The notes below the pieces were generated by a model. That model did not search any database. It saw only the letters and a program-made list of their open reading frames with translations, and was not told where the DNA came from. The translations under genes and the position numbers were made by a program. From Parelaphostrongylus tenuis (lineage: Eukaryota; Nematoda; Chromadorea; Rhabditida; Metastrongylidae), in contig JAHQIW010005382.1 in assembly GCA_019055375.1 (NCBI GenBank), positions 1 to 64,000 of the forward strand: a stretch of DNA of 64,000 nucleotides, read 5' to 3'. How positions within the stretch are numbered: position 1 is the stretch's first letter; every line of letters begins with the position of its first letter. Of this stretch, positions 11,621-24,202 are shown piece after piece.

Positions 11621-13893
11621 TCTAGCGACATGCTTATTTACTGGAAGCACAACTGAGTTTTACATTTTTGGTAACGTTGCGTACACGCTATTTGAAAAGG
11701 CGAGAACCGTGGCAGGGGACGTGGTATGAGAAGAGCGAGACGATCGATATTTGGTTATTCAATTGGCAATTTCTCCTCCACATCGAAAGAAACTCCAAGT
11801 AAAACAAATTATTAAGACACTACGGAAATTTCTCTACACATTGATATGCTTTTCGGCTTCCATTGAATTTTATGCGTGGTAAAAAATGTGAGCGAGAGGC
11901 GAGTGTGAAACATAAATTCAATGTGAATGCTACAGCATTATAAAGGGGTGCTTTAAAAAACTGGAGACGTTTGCTGTAGCCTCAAGTCTCAGTTTTCGAG
12001 TAATTGCTAACACTCCTCTGAAAAGTTCGCTTCCAGAGAATGAACTTTTTTATTTGTCTCCTCCTAATCATGAAAAACCAGACTTTCTTTAACTTACTAC
12101 AACCTCCTGGTAATAACACATTTTGTGACAGAAAAGTAAACAGTGTGGCTTTAGTGTGGAGAAATTGTGGTACAGCCTTATAATTATATGGCCCATTTTC
12201 ACGTGACATGCCACCCCAGCAGTCTTCGTTCGAGGGGCTCACGTGAAAAGGAAGTCGCAAGCAGGCTGTGTACGAAAGATAGATGAGACATCAAATGAGC
12301 AACTTCTTCTCATCTATTCACTCTGATCCATACGACATTGCAAAGTTCTCCAATTATACAGTATGATATGTACAAAACATTTCTCCTTGATTGATTGCTC
12401 GTATTCCTAAATGACTAGGGAGACTTGCAATGGTGGCGAACGTGATTCTAAACTTAAAAATCCTTTAAATAACCATGCCTTACTTAGCTCTGTGCTTTTA
12501 GTGTCCTTCCTCAATAAAAAAGTTTCAATTTTCTCGTCTTTTTCTTACTCGGTTTGCTCTACACCCTCATCTGCCTTTGAAACATACATATTTCTTCTGT
12601 GTGAAGAAAAGCTAGTGCACTATGCCACCATACTGTTGTTGTCATTCGGTTATGTGTAATGAGTTATACAAAAGGTATAACGTATTAATATTTGAAATTT
12701 GTAGTTCTTCACCATATGCAGTAGCTAAATGTCATGGCGGCGACTAAAAGTTGAAAAACGATAAATTGTTGGTCAAAAATGATAATGCATACTGCATGTG
12801 ATGCCAGTTCATCGATAACTCTCAATAATGAGTAGTTAGTGTATTTCAGGAGTCATGACCTATATAAAATTATAGACAAAATTCTCTTCCATCGTTCTAT
12901 AAATATTCACTCATGATTATTTCTTTATAATTTTCTTTGAACACTAGTCGTCGTTCCAACCTCTAGCACTATAAACGTCTATATAATTTGCGTGTCCCAC
13001 GTATTTCAGTTGACTGTCCTCTAAGACGATTCCGTATACCGCTCTCAAGCTTTATTTTTTGGCATAACTTCAATGTGACCATGTGCAAGTGGTTGTGGCC
13101 CTTCACCAGTAAACCACAGACTTCTTGGCAAACCCAGCTGTTTCCTACGAGTATCTATTTCCACTTTCATGGCTTGAAAATAGACAGCTGTTCGATTTCC
13201 ACGACGTGCTTATGAATGTGCGGGAAGGAGTCGAATAATTTCGCGTTACAAAGAAGTTCTGGATGAAAAACCACATTTGTTTTGAGGATGACTAGCAAGT
13301 ACTGCCTCTTTCTTGATTGTTCATTACTGTGACTCGGCGTTCACTGTCTTCGGTGGTGCGCCATCCAAACTGCGAAGAAATTGCGCATCAGTGTGATCTT
13401 CACGAGCTCCGAAGAATGGAAGCCTCTGAAACTCTAGCTAATATTGGACCGTATTGAACCCAGTTACATTAAGAGAACACTGATGAGGAGATATTCGGTG
13501 AGAGGTCGAAGAGCAAATCGTCGTTCAGAATCCTGCTTTACTTTTTGGTAACGACGAGATTTGTTTAAGTAAATGTAAGGCTCGTATGTTAGAAACCAAC
13601 TGGCTTCAACGAATTGCACATGTCCGGTGCTCTAGTGTTGACTGTGGGACGAACAAAATTCTATGGAGATCGAAATAATGATAAGTTGAAAAACACAACT
13701 CCACTTTTGCAACATAGGCGAAGAGAATGCTCACCTACTTAGATACATGATCGGCCCGTCTTAACGAATTGTGCGAATCCTAGTACAATTTTTATTTCTC
13801 GCTTCCCTCGCGATTGTCGTTCATGATGGCGATGTCATTCAAACATGGCGGCTGGCGAGTTTCATATCGTAATGTGGAGAACATTGGCACTTA
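11621..13893. other. Left-arm stretch without a supported gene
   Basis: Contains one further R1 copy in plus orientation at 11984-12055 (TTTTCGAGTAATTGCTAACA...). Frames at 11982-12260, 12411-12659 and 12988-13215 have no recognisable motif. Mirror: 58741-61013. Confidence 0.5.
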
Positions 13894-15460
13894 TGAATAC
13901 AGCTAATGTGGATACAGATGCGAATGCAGCTGATTAAATCTTACAGTGGACACGCCCGCTCAACGTGTGGGTGGTCGTCCTCGGGAACGGCTGTATTCTC
14001 GCGAAGATCAGAGTACAGTTCGTCTCGTTCATCTGTAGTGCGATCTTCTCTCTATATGGCCGGCCCCCTGTGTTTAGCTCTTGATGCATGTTCTTCTGGT
14101 TCACGAATATGTGATAGCTTTTGGAGGTCCAAGCTGCGCCAAGAGGCCAGGTGTTGCGACTGCCGACTGATTTCTGAAGAAATCGTTCAAGCGCTCTGTA
14201 AGTCGTTCGCAGTAGTCTTGACGTGGTAGAATTATTAGTTCACGACACTGCTGCACAGCGGACCGCTGAGAAGGCTGGTGAACTGGTAAGGGTATCGCGT
14301 AATTTAGGTTGTTTGGCGGTGGCTTTTTAAGAGGCCCGAATGCGGCCCACGCTGCTCTCCTTCTTCTTTCAAGCTCCTCCTTCATGTTGTTGGCCAAGCG
14401 CAGTGGGCGACCATAGAGGTGCACGAGGAGGTGTTCATAATCGGAGAACTATCCAGCTTGATATGCTTATCACTGTACCATTGGTTTTTCTTGAACTGGG
14501 TTTTTATGCGGTTTCTGCGATGTCCGATCTTCTTACCCGCCTCGTTGAGCTCTTTGACCATCGTCTTTGCTTCACTAGTGCTTCTCAAATATATGACGAG
14601 GTCATCCGCAGAGCGAAGCTTCAACAGAAATTTTCCATCGATGCCTATGTCCTTTTCGTGCCGATCAAGAGACTTCACTTTCCATTGCAATGCAGCGGTG
14701 AACATCTCTGGCGATGTCGTGTCGCCTTGTCAAACCCTTTTTTCAACGGGTCTTCTAAGAAATTCATGAAAGTGCTGTATTTTTGTAGTGAAGTCTCGAT
14801 AACAGTGAGATACAGTTATGATACCGGGCGGTTCCTCTTCCTGATGGACAAGCGCTAACAGGGTTGCGTTCGTTTCGACGCTATCAAATGTCTTTCCATA
14901 ATTGATAAAAGTCAGACTCAAGCTCAGATGGTATTTTCGATCGACTTCTTCGACCCTCGACATGGTTTTGATAAGGTCCACGGAGCAGAATTTCTGTCGA
15001 AATCCTTTTAGCACAACTGGTTCTATCTCAGCCCAAGTTCTTGATATTCGCAGAAAGGATGATCTCCGTAAAAAGCTTGTAAGTAGGACAGAAGTCACAG
15101 AGATTTCTTCGGCCACCTTTTTTTATCATCCATAAGGATGATGATTGTGCGCGATGTTTTCGAATGGTCTGGGATTCTTTCCTTATGGAGGTAAGATGCC
15201 ATATGTGTCACGAGATGTTCATGTAAATTAAGTCCTACGGATTGCAAAAAGTCGGCAGTGTTGCTATCGGGTCCTGCAGACGCGTCTTTCGACGAATGGC
15301 TATGCGAAGAAAAGGGATTTTGTGTGAGTCGACGAGATGGGTGATGGACGTTTAAACGAAAGCCTACGCCTGCAGCATATCGCTATGGCACGTTTTCTCA
15401 GCAAATTACGAGTGTGCGTTGTTCAATTGGCGTAGGTCGGTTCTACTGATTTTCGTTCCT
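13894..15460 (-). pseudogene. RTE-clade LINE reverse transcriptase, frameshifted (left arm)
   Basis: Several minus-strand frames together follow the order of an RTE/BovB-type reverse transcriptase. They are HMASYLHKERIPDHSKTSRT, then the GFRQKF block, then LTFINYGKTFDSVET (motif A, with the catalytic Asp of FD), then RSADDLVIYLRSTSEA (motif C, Asp-Asp kept but FADD changed to SADD), then LNEAGKKIG, then MKEELERRRRAAWAAFG. A remnant of the C-terminal W-A-G-H...SRSRGRPPTR block follows at 14070-13900. At least three frame changes break it, so it is a dead copy. No matching endonuclease lies directly upstream on this strand. The plus-strand ORFs over 13906-14858 are antisense shadows. Mirror: 57174-58740. 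Confidence 0.88.
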
Positions 15461-15999
15461 TGGACGGCGATCACATGAGATTTATGCGGCTTACTGCTTC
15501 AAGAAATGGGTGAAGATCGTCAGAGGAGAGAGTTCATGCGTTGGAGGTTTGAAGTAAAGTCTGCGTATCCCATAGTCCTGTGGTCTCTCATCACTTGTCT
15601 CGCTGCGTGATGCCACAGACGGACGCATCCGCAGTTCGGAGTGCTGATGTTGACCTAATGCTGGTTGTGCTAAACAAAGGTTTTTTGTATTTGATTTAAC
15701 CTTAAACGGACGTTCTGAGTTCATGACGATGTTGTTTCCAAGAAATTTCTTTTGTCATCCGGTCCTAGACTCGCACTCCCCTCTGTCTGATTCGGAGATG
15801 ATATTGCAACCGAATCGATAAGCAGAGTAGGAATGGAATAAAAGTTGATCGACCAATCAAGAATGTTATAGGCCGATAAAACGCTTCTAGGTTTTGACGA
15901 CGTCGCTTCCAAGGCATATCTTTCTAGCAGCGTACAGCTTATAGTCCAGATACTGCGCCGTTCGAGCTTTGGAAGGCCCATCTGTGCACGAGACACCTT
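15461..15999. other. Left arm, upstream flank of the RTE fragment
   Basis: Minus frames at 15491-15724 and 15721-16065 continue upstream of the reverse transcriptase but show no endonuclease motif. They may be 5' RTE sequence too decayed to read, or unrelated. Confidence 0.4.
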
Positions 16000-16108
16000 C
16001 TGGTTTGTCCTACTGGCTCTGGAGGATGGATGGCTTGATGAGACATGAGCGCGAGATCGATCCATCGACGTTGTCTGCGAAGCAGAGCACTAAGCACTGC
16101 GTCACATG
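16000..16108 (-). repeat. tRNA-derived SINE, 3' truncated (left arm)
   Basis: On the minus strand the head reads like a tRNA: a box A-like GTGACGCAGTGCTTAGTGC and a box B-like GATGGATCGATCTCG, followed by the body motif CGCGCTCATGTCTCATCAAG CCATCCAT. The same head and body occur in a longer copy at 42968-43271. It has no tRNA folding potential over a full cloverleaf. Mirror: 56526-56634. Confidence 0.65.
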
Positions 16109-16587
16109 TCGTCCTCTAATTGAAAAATGGTTTAATGGTCGTTATTTTCATTCAAAATACATTTATCATTATCATTATCGTCGTCATAATAATTTTAATG
16201 CCAATGCTCCTTCATAACCTGGGTTCCTCTCCACGCATCCACCATGCTGTGGACATAATGAGGCTTACGAGAATGCCAAAACATAAATCTATAACCGTTT
16301 TAAACCTTTTTTCTCGAGCATCCAAAATTCTCGAGAGCTCAAAATCTCGGAAATCGAGAAATCTTTGCGCTTGAGGTAGAGTCAGGCTTTTACAGTACGT
16401 GATAATACTTTCATTCATTGCCTTTCGAATAACTCAAACGACATTTAAAGCAGTTTGCGTAATCTAGAAATGTAGCAGAAAAGTCATGCAAGCAGTGCTC
16501 TAACCTTAGATATCAAAAGAACGCTTTTTGCTTTCACACTGAATAAGGAAGTTTTGTGGAGTCTAAGTTCCTCCCTTTCTCGCTTAC
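16109..16587. other. Left-arm stretch, copy of 56037-56525
   Basis: Part of the segment also found diverged at 25030-25275 in the spacer. An open frame at 16418-16212 (minus) is intact here, but the spacer version has a one-base deletion in the matching region. This argues against strong coding constraint. Confidence 0.45.
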
Positions 16588-16662
16588 TCTCATTTCCTTT
16601 AGTCTTCTTGCCTCATCCTTCAGCCTTTCCTTGAAATCTTTCTGTTCACCTCGAATTTTCGC
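16588..16662 (-). CDS. Coiled-coil exon C2 of an unrecognised gene (left arm)
   Basis: On the minus strand an AATGCAG acceptor precedes 25 codons beginning AKIRGEQKDFKERLKDEA, a highly charged coiled-coil-like peptide. A good donor follows (AGA|GTAAGC at 16588/16587). The right arm has the same exon with one codon fewer (55962-56033). The spacer copy (24892-25026) lacks the donor. The likely preceding exon is C1 (17340-17440). The gene is not identified. Confidence 0.45.
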
Positions 16663-17339
16663 CTGCATTGAAGTGCTGTTTGAAGTATTACTTTTGATCA
16701 TTTCGATCGATCATAGAGAATGAGCCACTTGAAATGAGCAAGTAGGAAAGCAAGTCGCGGATTTCGTAGCGCACAGAAGGGATTACAGTAAGTTCAACCA
16801 TTTGACCAAGTTGAACTAAGTATGGAAGGAATCAAATTTGACATCGATATCACTGCTCAAACTGAATGCTGTGCTTGTATTATTGAATATTTGACAGGAA
16901 TATGCATACACACATTTCATCATTGCTCTGCATTTGCACCAAAATCTACCATCTTAATCAGAATTGCATATAAAAATAGAACAGCGATAAGTTATGTAAC
17001 TGTGTCAACAATTTTCAAAAATTACCGCTGATGAGCTCCCTTAGAAAAATCTTTAGTTTGAACCTTGTTTTACGTCTACGATCATAAATGAGCAAATCGT
17101 CATACATTGTTTAATATCTATATATTCGATTATATTGCACAGTTCTAACTCTAACACCACTGTCCGTCAAATTAACAACATAGGATCAAAACTGAATTAT
17201 GAGTATATAACCTGAATTGTTAACTGTAGGATTTATGCCTTGAAGTGTGAAATCATTGATGTGGTTTCCATATAATATTTACACATTTAAGAGCGAATTA
17301 CCGCTCATTAATGTAATGAAGCGAAGCGGTGAAATATAC

Positions 17340-17440
17340 CTTGAGAGCTCTTTTTTCACGTTCTTTACGAAAACGCTTAGCTCCTGCTTTACACCACTCT
17401 TCTCTCAGCTGATTTGCATGTTCCAGTTTGTCACGTAGTA
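17340..17440 (-). CDS. Coiled-coil exon C1 of an unrecognised gene (left arm)
   Basis: The minus frame encodes LRDKLEHANQLREEWCKAGA followed by a Lys/Arg-rich end, then a donor AAG|GTATAT. The upstream edge is uncertain: the spacer homologue begins at a TTTTAG acceptor that is not conserved here. The plus-strand 90-codon ORF at 17428-17700 only touches its edge. Mirror: 55185-55285. Confidence 0.42.
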
Positions 17441-18088
17441 GACAAACTATTACTAACTGGTCAGATGACATTCACGAGGACAAGAACCACTATGAACAAT
17501 CGTCGACTCAAATCATCGGCTTTGTAGAACGCAAAGAAAGTGAAACACCGTTAGTCGAACAGATTTTTTCTTATCAATTTCGTGTTAATGGCCCAGCCAA
17601 CAAAGAATATATTACTGAATTGCCACCTAAATGTGCAATTTTATGCAACTGCAGTAAAAACAGTATAATCGACTTCAGGAATCTCGGCATGACGAGTTAG
17701 GGATTATGTCACGGAGCAAAGTGGGCGAAATGAGCAAACGGTATGGATTCGCGCTAGAAATAAATAAACCTACGACACTGTGATGAGCAATTCGAAAACT
17801 TGCATCCCAGAGGACTGCGCTGTAATGTTGTGTGTCGTCGCATTAATCTGGGGTTTATGAAAACCAAAGGATCAAGCACACGTCGCCACAAACGTTAGAA
17901 CGCGGCTTCGAGTCCAAGCTAACGTCATTGTTTTGCCCGTCACACAGTATAATTGAGAACTGTATATATTTCATAGATTCTGCGAAAACAGACTTAAGAA
18001 ATGATGAGACCAGCAAAGCCATTTTTGGTACTCAATTACTTTCATAAAACAACGATTTTCAGGACAAATTCAAAGTAAAATTAATTAC
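17441..18088. other. Left-arm stretch with a 90-codon plus ORF of unknown status
   Basis: The ORF at 17428-17700 (plus) has protein-like composition (contains ELPPKCAILCNCSKN) and is kept open in both arms. It has no motif I recognise and overlaps exon C1 on the other strand. Otherwise nothing is seen. Confidence 0.35.
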
Positions 18089-18239
18089 CGAACTGCTGCC
18101 ATTTGATTTCAGTGTCATGCCTATCCATAATTCGCGCATGGTGCAGTGCTGAGAGGTCTTCTGGAATGCACGTCTGATCATCCTTTCGATTTCGATCCCA
18201 GAAATCCTCCCAGTACCGAGCTCAAACACATACACTCTT
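18089..18239 (-). CDS. Exon A1 of an unrecognised gene (left arm)
   Basis: On the minus strand a TTTTAG acceptor is followed by one base and 50 codons and then a GTAATT donor. The peptide contains RVYVFELGTGRISGIEIER and ends near KSNGSSS. The frame is open and identical in length in both arms (mirror 54386-54536). It lies upstream of C1 on the same strand, so A1, C1 and C2 may be exons of one gene. No family recognised. Confidence 0.4.
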
Positions 18240-18539
18240 CTAAAATTATCCAAAGTGAAAGGTGAGCTTCATTTCACTAACTCCATTAACCCCCTTCCCC
18301 TTAGCCCTATCCCAAAACATGGTTATAATAAATGCGAGTAAACCCCTTTCCTTTCACTCCTACCCTGAAACATGTTTAAAATAAGTGCGTGTACGGAAAG
18401 CTAGTGAACTCTCAGAATCATCTGAGGCTACCTAAATCTCCAGAAATCGAACTGACGAACACCTATTATGCGTCGAATTGAAATCATGTCTCCTCTTAAG
18501 GTCCGGAGGTAAGAAAGATAAGCTGTGACGTTATCGCAG

Positions 18540-18690
18540 TAGCTGAGCCGAAAACTCGCTGCCCACTTCACCCGTCTGTGACACCAATGAGGAGGTGTTT
18601 CCTCGAAACATTAGACAGAAGAGGAGTCGACAACGTTGGCTTTGTCGTCAAAACGAGTTTGGATGAACATCGGCACATACGAACATAGCG
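18540..18690 (+). pseudogene. RTE endonuclease fragment (left arm)
   Basis: The plus frame at 18588-18677 reads MRRCFLETLDRRGVDNVGFV followed by VKTSLDEH. This matches the conserved RTE/BovB endonuclease block EELFLGTCDSRGVGGVG.LVNT. Its orientation is opposite to the reverse transcriptase in the same arm, so it comes from a separate insertion. Stops follow within about 30 codons and the catalytic His/Asp region is not readable. Mirror: 53937-54087, minus. Confidence 0.7.
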
Positions 18691-21600
18691 ACATGCATCA
18701 GACGCTGACGGTCGAGGGAAAATTGACCAATTTGTCTTGTATTCTTAGATCTAGTCGAACACCTAATGCGTCTAACGACAACCGCTAGAAAATAGCCATC
18801 ACCTACCGGATAACTCGAGATGTCAATGCATAGCTGGAAGACCATCGATCTGGTGACCAGAGATCCTTACAAAACTCTGCGGAAATACTATACTAACGGG
18901 TAGTCTACAAGGAGCAAAATTCGGCGAGCTACCTTGACTATTGACCGACACATTTTTAATTCAAATTTCAAGGCGTCGATATAGATTAAATCTCCGCATA
19001 AGTGAAGTATACAAGAAAGAGAAGAAGAGGATAACGTAGTGAGATAGATGCCATCGATCACAAAAACGATTCTGGTTCGACCCTCACCGTTCTTCATTTC
19101 CTTGAATCTCCTTGTAGATGTATAAGCCAAGTCGATTTTCATATTTCCCAGCATTTGTGATATGATTCACTAACAAAGAAGCCTCAGATTCACCTCTACA
19201 AGAGGGCAAAGTCAAGATCCCTGATCATTTAGAACGCCAAATGCAGACGAAATTTCTTTACCGACGATGAAGGTCGAACTTCTTAAGACTTCTTTAGTTT
19301 CGCACATCGTCCACGTTCCATTTCTTTTGCAACGAGTATCATCACATATAAGGAATTGCCAAATAAGTTGTCTTTTTGGCACCCAGAACAATTACCGAAT
19401 CTGGGCGAAAGTGCAACTTCACTATCTAGTTGAAAAGTGATGGTTGCAATCAACCTCCAACAGTGGAGACCAGTGGAGTGCCCATTCAAATAGCTTCGCC
19501 AAAAATAATTTTACATGTGCAGAACTTAAAATGAGTAGCGTTTCTAATAGTAATCTAGAAAGCTTTCAATGCCTTTGTGCCACTAGGTACCCCTAGAGAA
19601 AATGTGGAAAGTATGCGCCACTTGAGGCTTTCTTGACCACTGTATATGCACATGAACCTCAGTTGGGAGTATTAAGCTTGATTCGCACTTTATCTCCTTT
19701 ATGCCACCTGGCGACATAGAGACTAATAGGATTGGAGCACGTTCACATGATCAAATTAATTAGGGAGGAAAATATCCGATGTTTTAGATAAAAGAAGAGA
19801 TAGAAAACCAAATAACGTCCCATGTCTGTGATTTATGTACAGTTAAGTCGAAATTAGTCAATGAGCAAAATCAACAAGATTATCAGGCAGAGACAAATCT
19901 GATAATTTAACAAGATACTTGGAATGAGTAATTTGATCGCCAAGTCGAAACAGTAGTACACTTCAACCACTTCTCAAAAATGCGAGCTTAAAAGCATATC
20001 GGCGAATGACTGGGCAAAATCAGTCTTAAAATATGCTTCAAAGTTAACCAGCACAATTTGCACATTACAGCCATGTCGTAGCATTAAGTGCACTTTCATG
20101 ATATCTTTCGCTTCTATGCCGATAGGCTATGGCTTTCAACATCACTTAATACTTGATTGTCAAAAACAACGCAAGGGAAGAGGAGAGCAAGACCCTAAAA
20201 TTTACGAAGCCCCAGAATTTCCATACATTGGGGTGATGTTTTCAAGTCATTGACGTACTGTTGCGAACATACCGTTAGTGACAACATAGTGAAAGAATGC
20301 GACCGACTCAATCAACATCATTATGTTAACGCTATAGAGAGTCCTAAAGTCGCTAAGAGATTTTAGAGCTCTGCAAAAAATCCAATTACAGTCTTGTTTT
20401 GTCACCAAATTGTTGACATTCTAGTAGAGAATTGACACTTGAGTGCATAGTCGCACACACATTTCTGAAGAGACGGGTGGATGGCACTGCTTGATCTTGA
20501 TCATCTCTTTGCGGACAATGTGATCCATTACGACCGCCAGCTGGGCGCGCCGTTCGGGCGGTTACGAAGAGTGGTGCGTGCTTCGATAGAAATTCGGGTT
20601 CTTACAGGAATATTATCATCAAAAACGATATAACACCACTGACGAAACCCTTGTACTAATATTTTCAGCAAGATTAACACCAATACTGCCCAAAATCTTT
20701 ACTTCTCCTGATGACGCACTGTATATTTGCGAAAAGGTTTTCCCAACTATTACTCAGCATTTTCGCCTATCTCCTCCATATTTTTATAGTCAATCGCTAG
20801 TTTGACATTTTATGATTCTAACACTAAGCTTGCCGTTTGGAATTAAATCCTCTTTACGTCCTAATAACAGTGGGATCGCATGCAATAAGCAGAACATTTT
20901 TGATGAACTATCGATTGTTTTCAAAATTTTAGTCAGTAAGATGAATGTTATGTATTTATACAATATAGTATACTGAAAACTGAAAGAAATTAAAGCTAAA
21001 TTTGATTGAATTGTAGGTAAGTACAAATAGATCATTTTCACAAACATTTGGTTTTTCCCTCAGAAAGTGCGGATTATAAGTGGAGCGGCACGTCTTTTTA
21101 ATAAAAATAGCCTTATTGAAGTCTTTTCTAGTATATGTAATCATTTAGTAACGCGCAAATCACGTTTGTCAAAGAAAAAAGTATGAACTTCGTTAGAAAG
21201 CTACCACACTAGCATCAGAAAGCGCTCCTGCAGCCCCTCTTCTTAACCGCCCGAACCAAGCGTCAGCCGAAAATGGCGAGTTCCTCAAAGGCTATGTTGC
21301 TTGCCTGCCTTGTGTGATACTCATATTTGATTATTCATCACTCAAGAAAGTAGGAGAGCTAAGACAGAAAAAGTAGTAGTCGTGGTTTCACCATTGCCAT
21401 GCTGATCTCCGAGTGTCTCTTTTGCGCCTGCACCTCATAAGAAGATCCAAATAGTTTTCTAGTCAAATTCATAAACACCAAGAAAAAGCATCGTTTAACG
21501 ATAAATGATTGATTGAGGAACATAACTGTGTTTCTGCGTCGAGAAGGCTAATTTGGCAAAAAAAAACCTTTCTAAAATTTCTCGACATTTGAAGTGTCGA

Positions 21601-21710
21601 AATATTCAAACGTGAAAAACATCCAAAAAATGCTTTTTTTCCGAGGAGTCCAACTGAGGCATAACGGAAAAGCGCCGATGACTCGTATAGTTATTTATGA
21701 GACATTCAGT
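18691..21710. other. Left-arm inner part, no supported gene
   Basis: Frames at 18648-18845, 18888-19154 and 19283-19489 (minus) are open in both arms. Parts may be decayed RTE endonuclease (an LFGNSLY block resembles the family HGNS motif), but this is weak. Nothing else recognised. Mirror: 50923-53936. Confidence 0.4.
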
Positions 21711-21831
21711 GTTGTGTGTGTGTGTGTGTGTGTATATGTATGTGTGTGTGTGCGTCTGTGTGTATATATGCATGTGTGTATGCATATGTGTATGTATGTG
21801 CGTGTGTATGTGTGCGTGCACGTGTATATGT
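21711..21831. repeat. Degenerate GT/CA microsatellite at inner end of left arm
   Basis: About 120 bp of alternating GT with interspersed TATG, CGTG and ATGC units. The long ORFs in all frames here are artefacts of the repeat. The right-arm copy differs by internal indels, including an inserted GGCTACGA-like interruption. Confidence 0.95.
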
Positions 21832-21839
21832 GAACAGGA

Positions 21840-24083
21840 AAGAACACGACTTTAACAAACTTTGCATGCCCGATATTTGCGAATCGATTATAGAGCAGAC
21901 AAATTGATTACCGCAGGAATGATCAAAGAGAAAACACGGTTTTACTCTCACGGGATAAACGAGAAAAACGAGCAACAAGAGTTGCAAAGATCCTTATTTT
22001 CAAAGGACATTGTTTCCGTTAAAAATTTACAGATTGTTCGAACGCATGAAAATCCTTCTGAATAGAAATATCTGTAGTCTTCTTCTCAGCAATATGCTCT
22101 TTTATGTGTTAGTGAAGCGCTCGGCTCATCTTAAGTTCACTTTATGATTGTCAGGAATGTCCGCTGTGAGATTCAAACGGGTGACTGACTATTTCGAAAG
22201 ATAGGCGTTTTTTCTAGTGGTTGCGCAATCCTGTTTTCTTTTTCTTTCCTGTCCGCTAAGAAGGCCTACCTTTGAATATAAAATCTGCATCAGTAGGAAA
22301 TTAAGATAATTTGGAGAAAGGAAATGCGCTCATTTGTGAAAAAGTGTTCCACGAAACGATGAGTGCGAATTCCGTTAAGGTTCACTTCTGTACTAAAAAT
22401 CCTTCGTGGAGCTTTATTCTAAAAGTCAGAGACCCAGAGAAAATGTATTACGAATTAGGTTCTCACAATATCGTCGAAAGAAGTGCCAAATGTTGAAAAT
22501 GCGTTGTTATCTCGGAGTAGCTTTCGCATTGAAAAGGGAAGAACTTTACAGTAACTTTTTCTACTCCAGATATACTCGTAAAAGTTGTTTCAAGAATTGA
22601 ATTATCTTTTCAAGGCAGTAGACATTTGTTAGAAATAAATTTAAATGTAAATGCCACTAAAGTCCTCTGTTATATTCGAACAACGAGCTAATAACACCTT
22701 ATACAGAACTTTAATTTCCGTTTGTTGATAGACATATTGCGATAGTGCTTTTTTATAGAAATAGTTTATTGTTGAATCGATATTCCGAGTTATCAAATGA
22801 GTGCAAAAAAGGCAAATAAGCTGAGGAAAAAAGTGTTCAATAACAGTTGGAAATGAGCTTCTTTTTGCAAGGACGTGTTTTCCATCCATGCAAACTAGGC
22901 AATTAGGCATTTTTTACACTTGATGGTTCCCTTTATTGAAAATACCTCTCTGAAAGTTTCCTTTGTGATACGTCATTTTCTTATACCGATAACGTGCCTC
23001 TGACCTACGATCTATACTTTTAAGTGCAATTATCTCCATATGAAGTTCGAACGACGGCGACTTACTTTGGATGTGAAACCTTCCTATTTTCGCTCTTGCA
23101 GAGTCTTTTACCACAGTGTACTAACGTCTTCTAATGAGACACTACAGTAAGGTCTCAGAAAGGAGAGTCAAGCGTAATAGTAAGTTCTGTGTGAGAATGA
23201 CCGGCTGAGTGGTACCCACAATATGACAGAATCGCTTAGATTGAGACTAAAAGAGGATTGAAGGGACAACAGTATATGAGCAGCTAGCTGTCACCTCCTA
23301 TAACGAGGCCAAGTCTTTCGAAAGGAGATTTATCAGTGGTATTGATCTGGATAAGATAACGAGCAACTCAGCTGTGAGCCAGAGAATCGACAGATCGATG
23401 CTAAAAGACAAGAAAATGGAAGAAGATGAACGAGCCACGACCGCACTAAGACACTGGCGTCAGCACTGGATCATCAATTTCGAAATTCGCAGCGGCGGAG
23501 CGCCACACCATGCAAACGGAGCACGAAGCCCTTTAAATTACGAGCCTCGTCAAAGTTAGATCGAGGGGAGCATCCAGTGGGTTTGGCATACTTGAGGCCA
23601 TGGGGGCTTATATGCATAATGGGGGGGGGGGGGTGATTAAATATCAGACAGGATACTTTGCCTTGGTGGCGGGTCGTGCATGGTTGTATCAAGCTCCGTG
23701 CGTGGTGCGCGCCCCCGACTCACGACGGCACATACCGTACCTCGTCGACGACTCAGCACTCAGCGCCAGCGGTTTCATAACCTCAGCGACAATGATACAC
23801 AGATGATCACTATAGGTCATGATGTGTCACGAGGAGGATGTTTATCCCGTGGCGCCGTCGCTGCTGTACGATCACAAAGCCCAACTTAGACCTCCGTACT
23901 ATGAGCCCTAAAAATGGTCAACGATATTGACACGACAATCGCAAACCGAAAAGGTCAAAATCAGCAAGAAAGCCTTGCGAAGCTGCTATATGATAGGAGT
24001 CCTGTCACATCATTTGCTAGTTCTCATTTGATTGTTTGATTGTCGAAATGTCAATTTAGAACGGTTCAAATCTCGTATTTTAG
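21840..24083. other. Start of spacer: unassigned frames and a GC-rich repeat
   Basis: Frames at 21862-22065 and 22311-22496 (plus) are protein-like but unassigned. About 23374-23890 is locally GC-rich with a run of 13 G at 23621-23633 and reads like an interspersed repeat, not a gene. A frame starting ATG at 23914 (MVNDIDTTIANRKGQNQQES) lies just upstream of exon C1 and might be an upstream exon, without a clear donor. Confidence 0.4.
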
Positions 24084-24202
24084 AGCCACACGAAAGATAA
24101 AGTTGAAGCACTACTACGTGACAAATTGAAACATGCATGTCAGTTGAGAGAAGAGTGGTGTAAATCAGGAGCTGAACGCTTTAGTAAGAAAAGGCTCTCA
24201 AG
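24084..24202 (+). pseudogene. Coiled-coil exon C1, spacer copy, 7-bp deletion
   Basis: A TTTTAG acceptor opens SHTKDKVEALLRDKLKHACQ followed by LREEWCKSGAERF. Compared with the arms, seven bases are missing before the donor (AG|GTATAT). The exon therefore ends in a different phase and no longer joins in frame to C2 at 24892. It is likely non-functional as a continuation of this gene, unless another exon compensates. Confidence 0.45.

Larger units (their letters stand above)
8634..21839 (+). repeat. Left arm of a 13.2-kb inverted duplication
   Basis: This segment is the reverse complement of 50794-64000. Checked anchors pair as 8659 with 63975, 12411 with 60223, 16418 with 56216, 17428 with 55197, 19283 with 53346 and 21839 with 50794. 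The coordinate sum stays between 72624 and 72634, so only small indels separate the arms. Substitutions are sparse, as in the paired mariner and RTE frames. The outer edge is unknown because its partner lies beyond the window. All of its features recur in the right arm on the opposite strand. Confidence 0.97.

Noticed and set aside
13906..14858. Long plus-strand ORFs (107-172 codons) in the left arm and their minus counterparts at 57776-58728
   Set aside because: Antisense to the RTE reverse transcriptase, whose motifs lie on the other strand.
21594..21987. Overlapping ORFs of 60-90 codons on both strands (also 50720-51162)
   Set aside because: They are read-through of the GT/CA microsatellite, with Cys-Val or His-Thr repeats; not genes.
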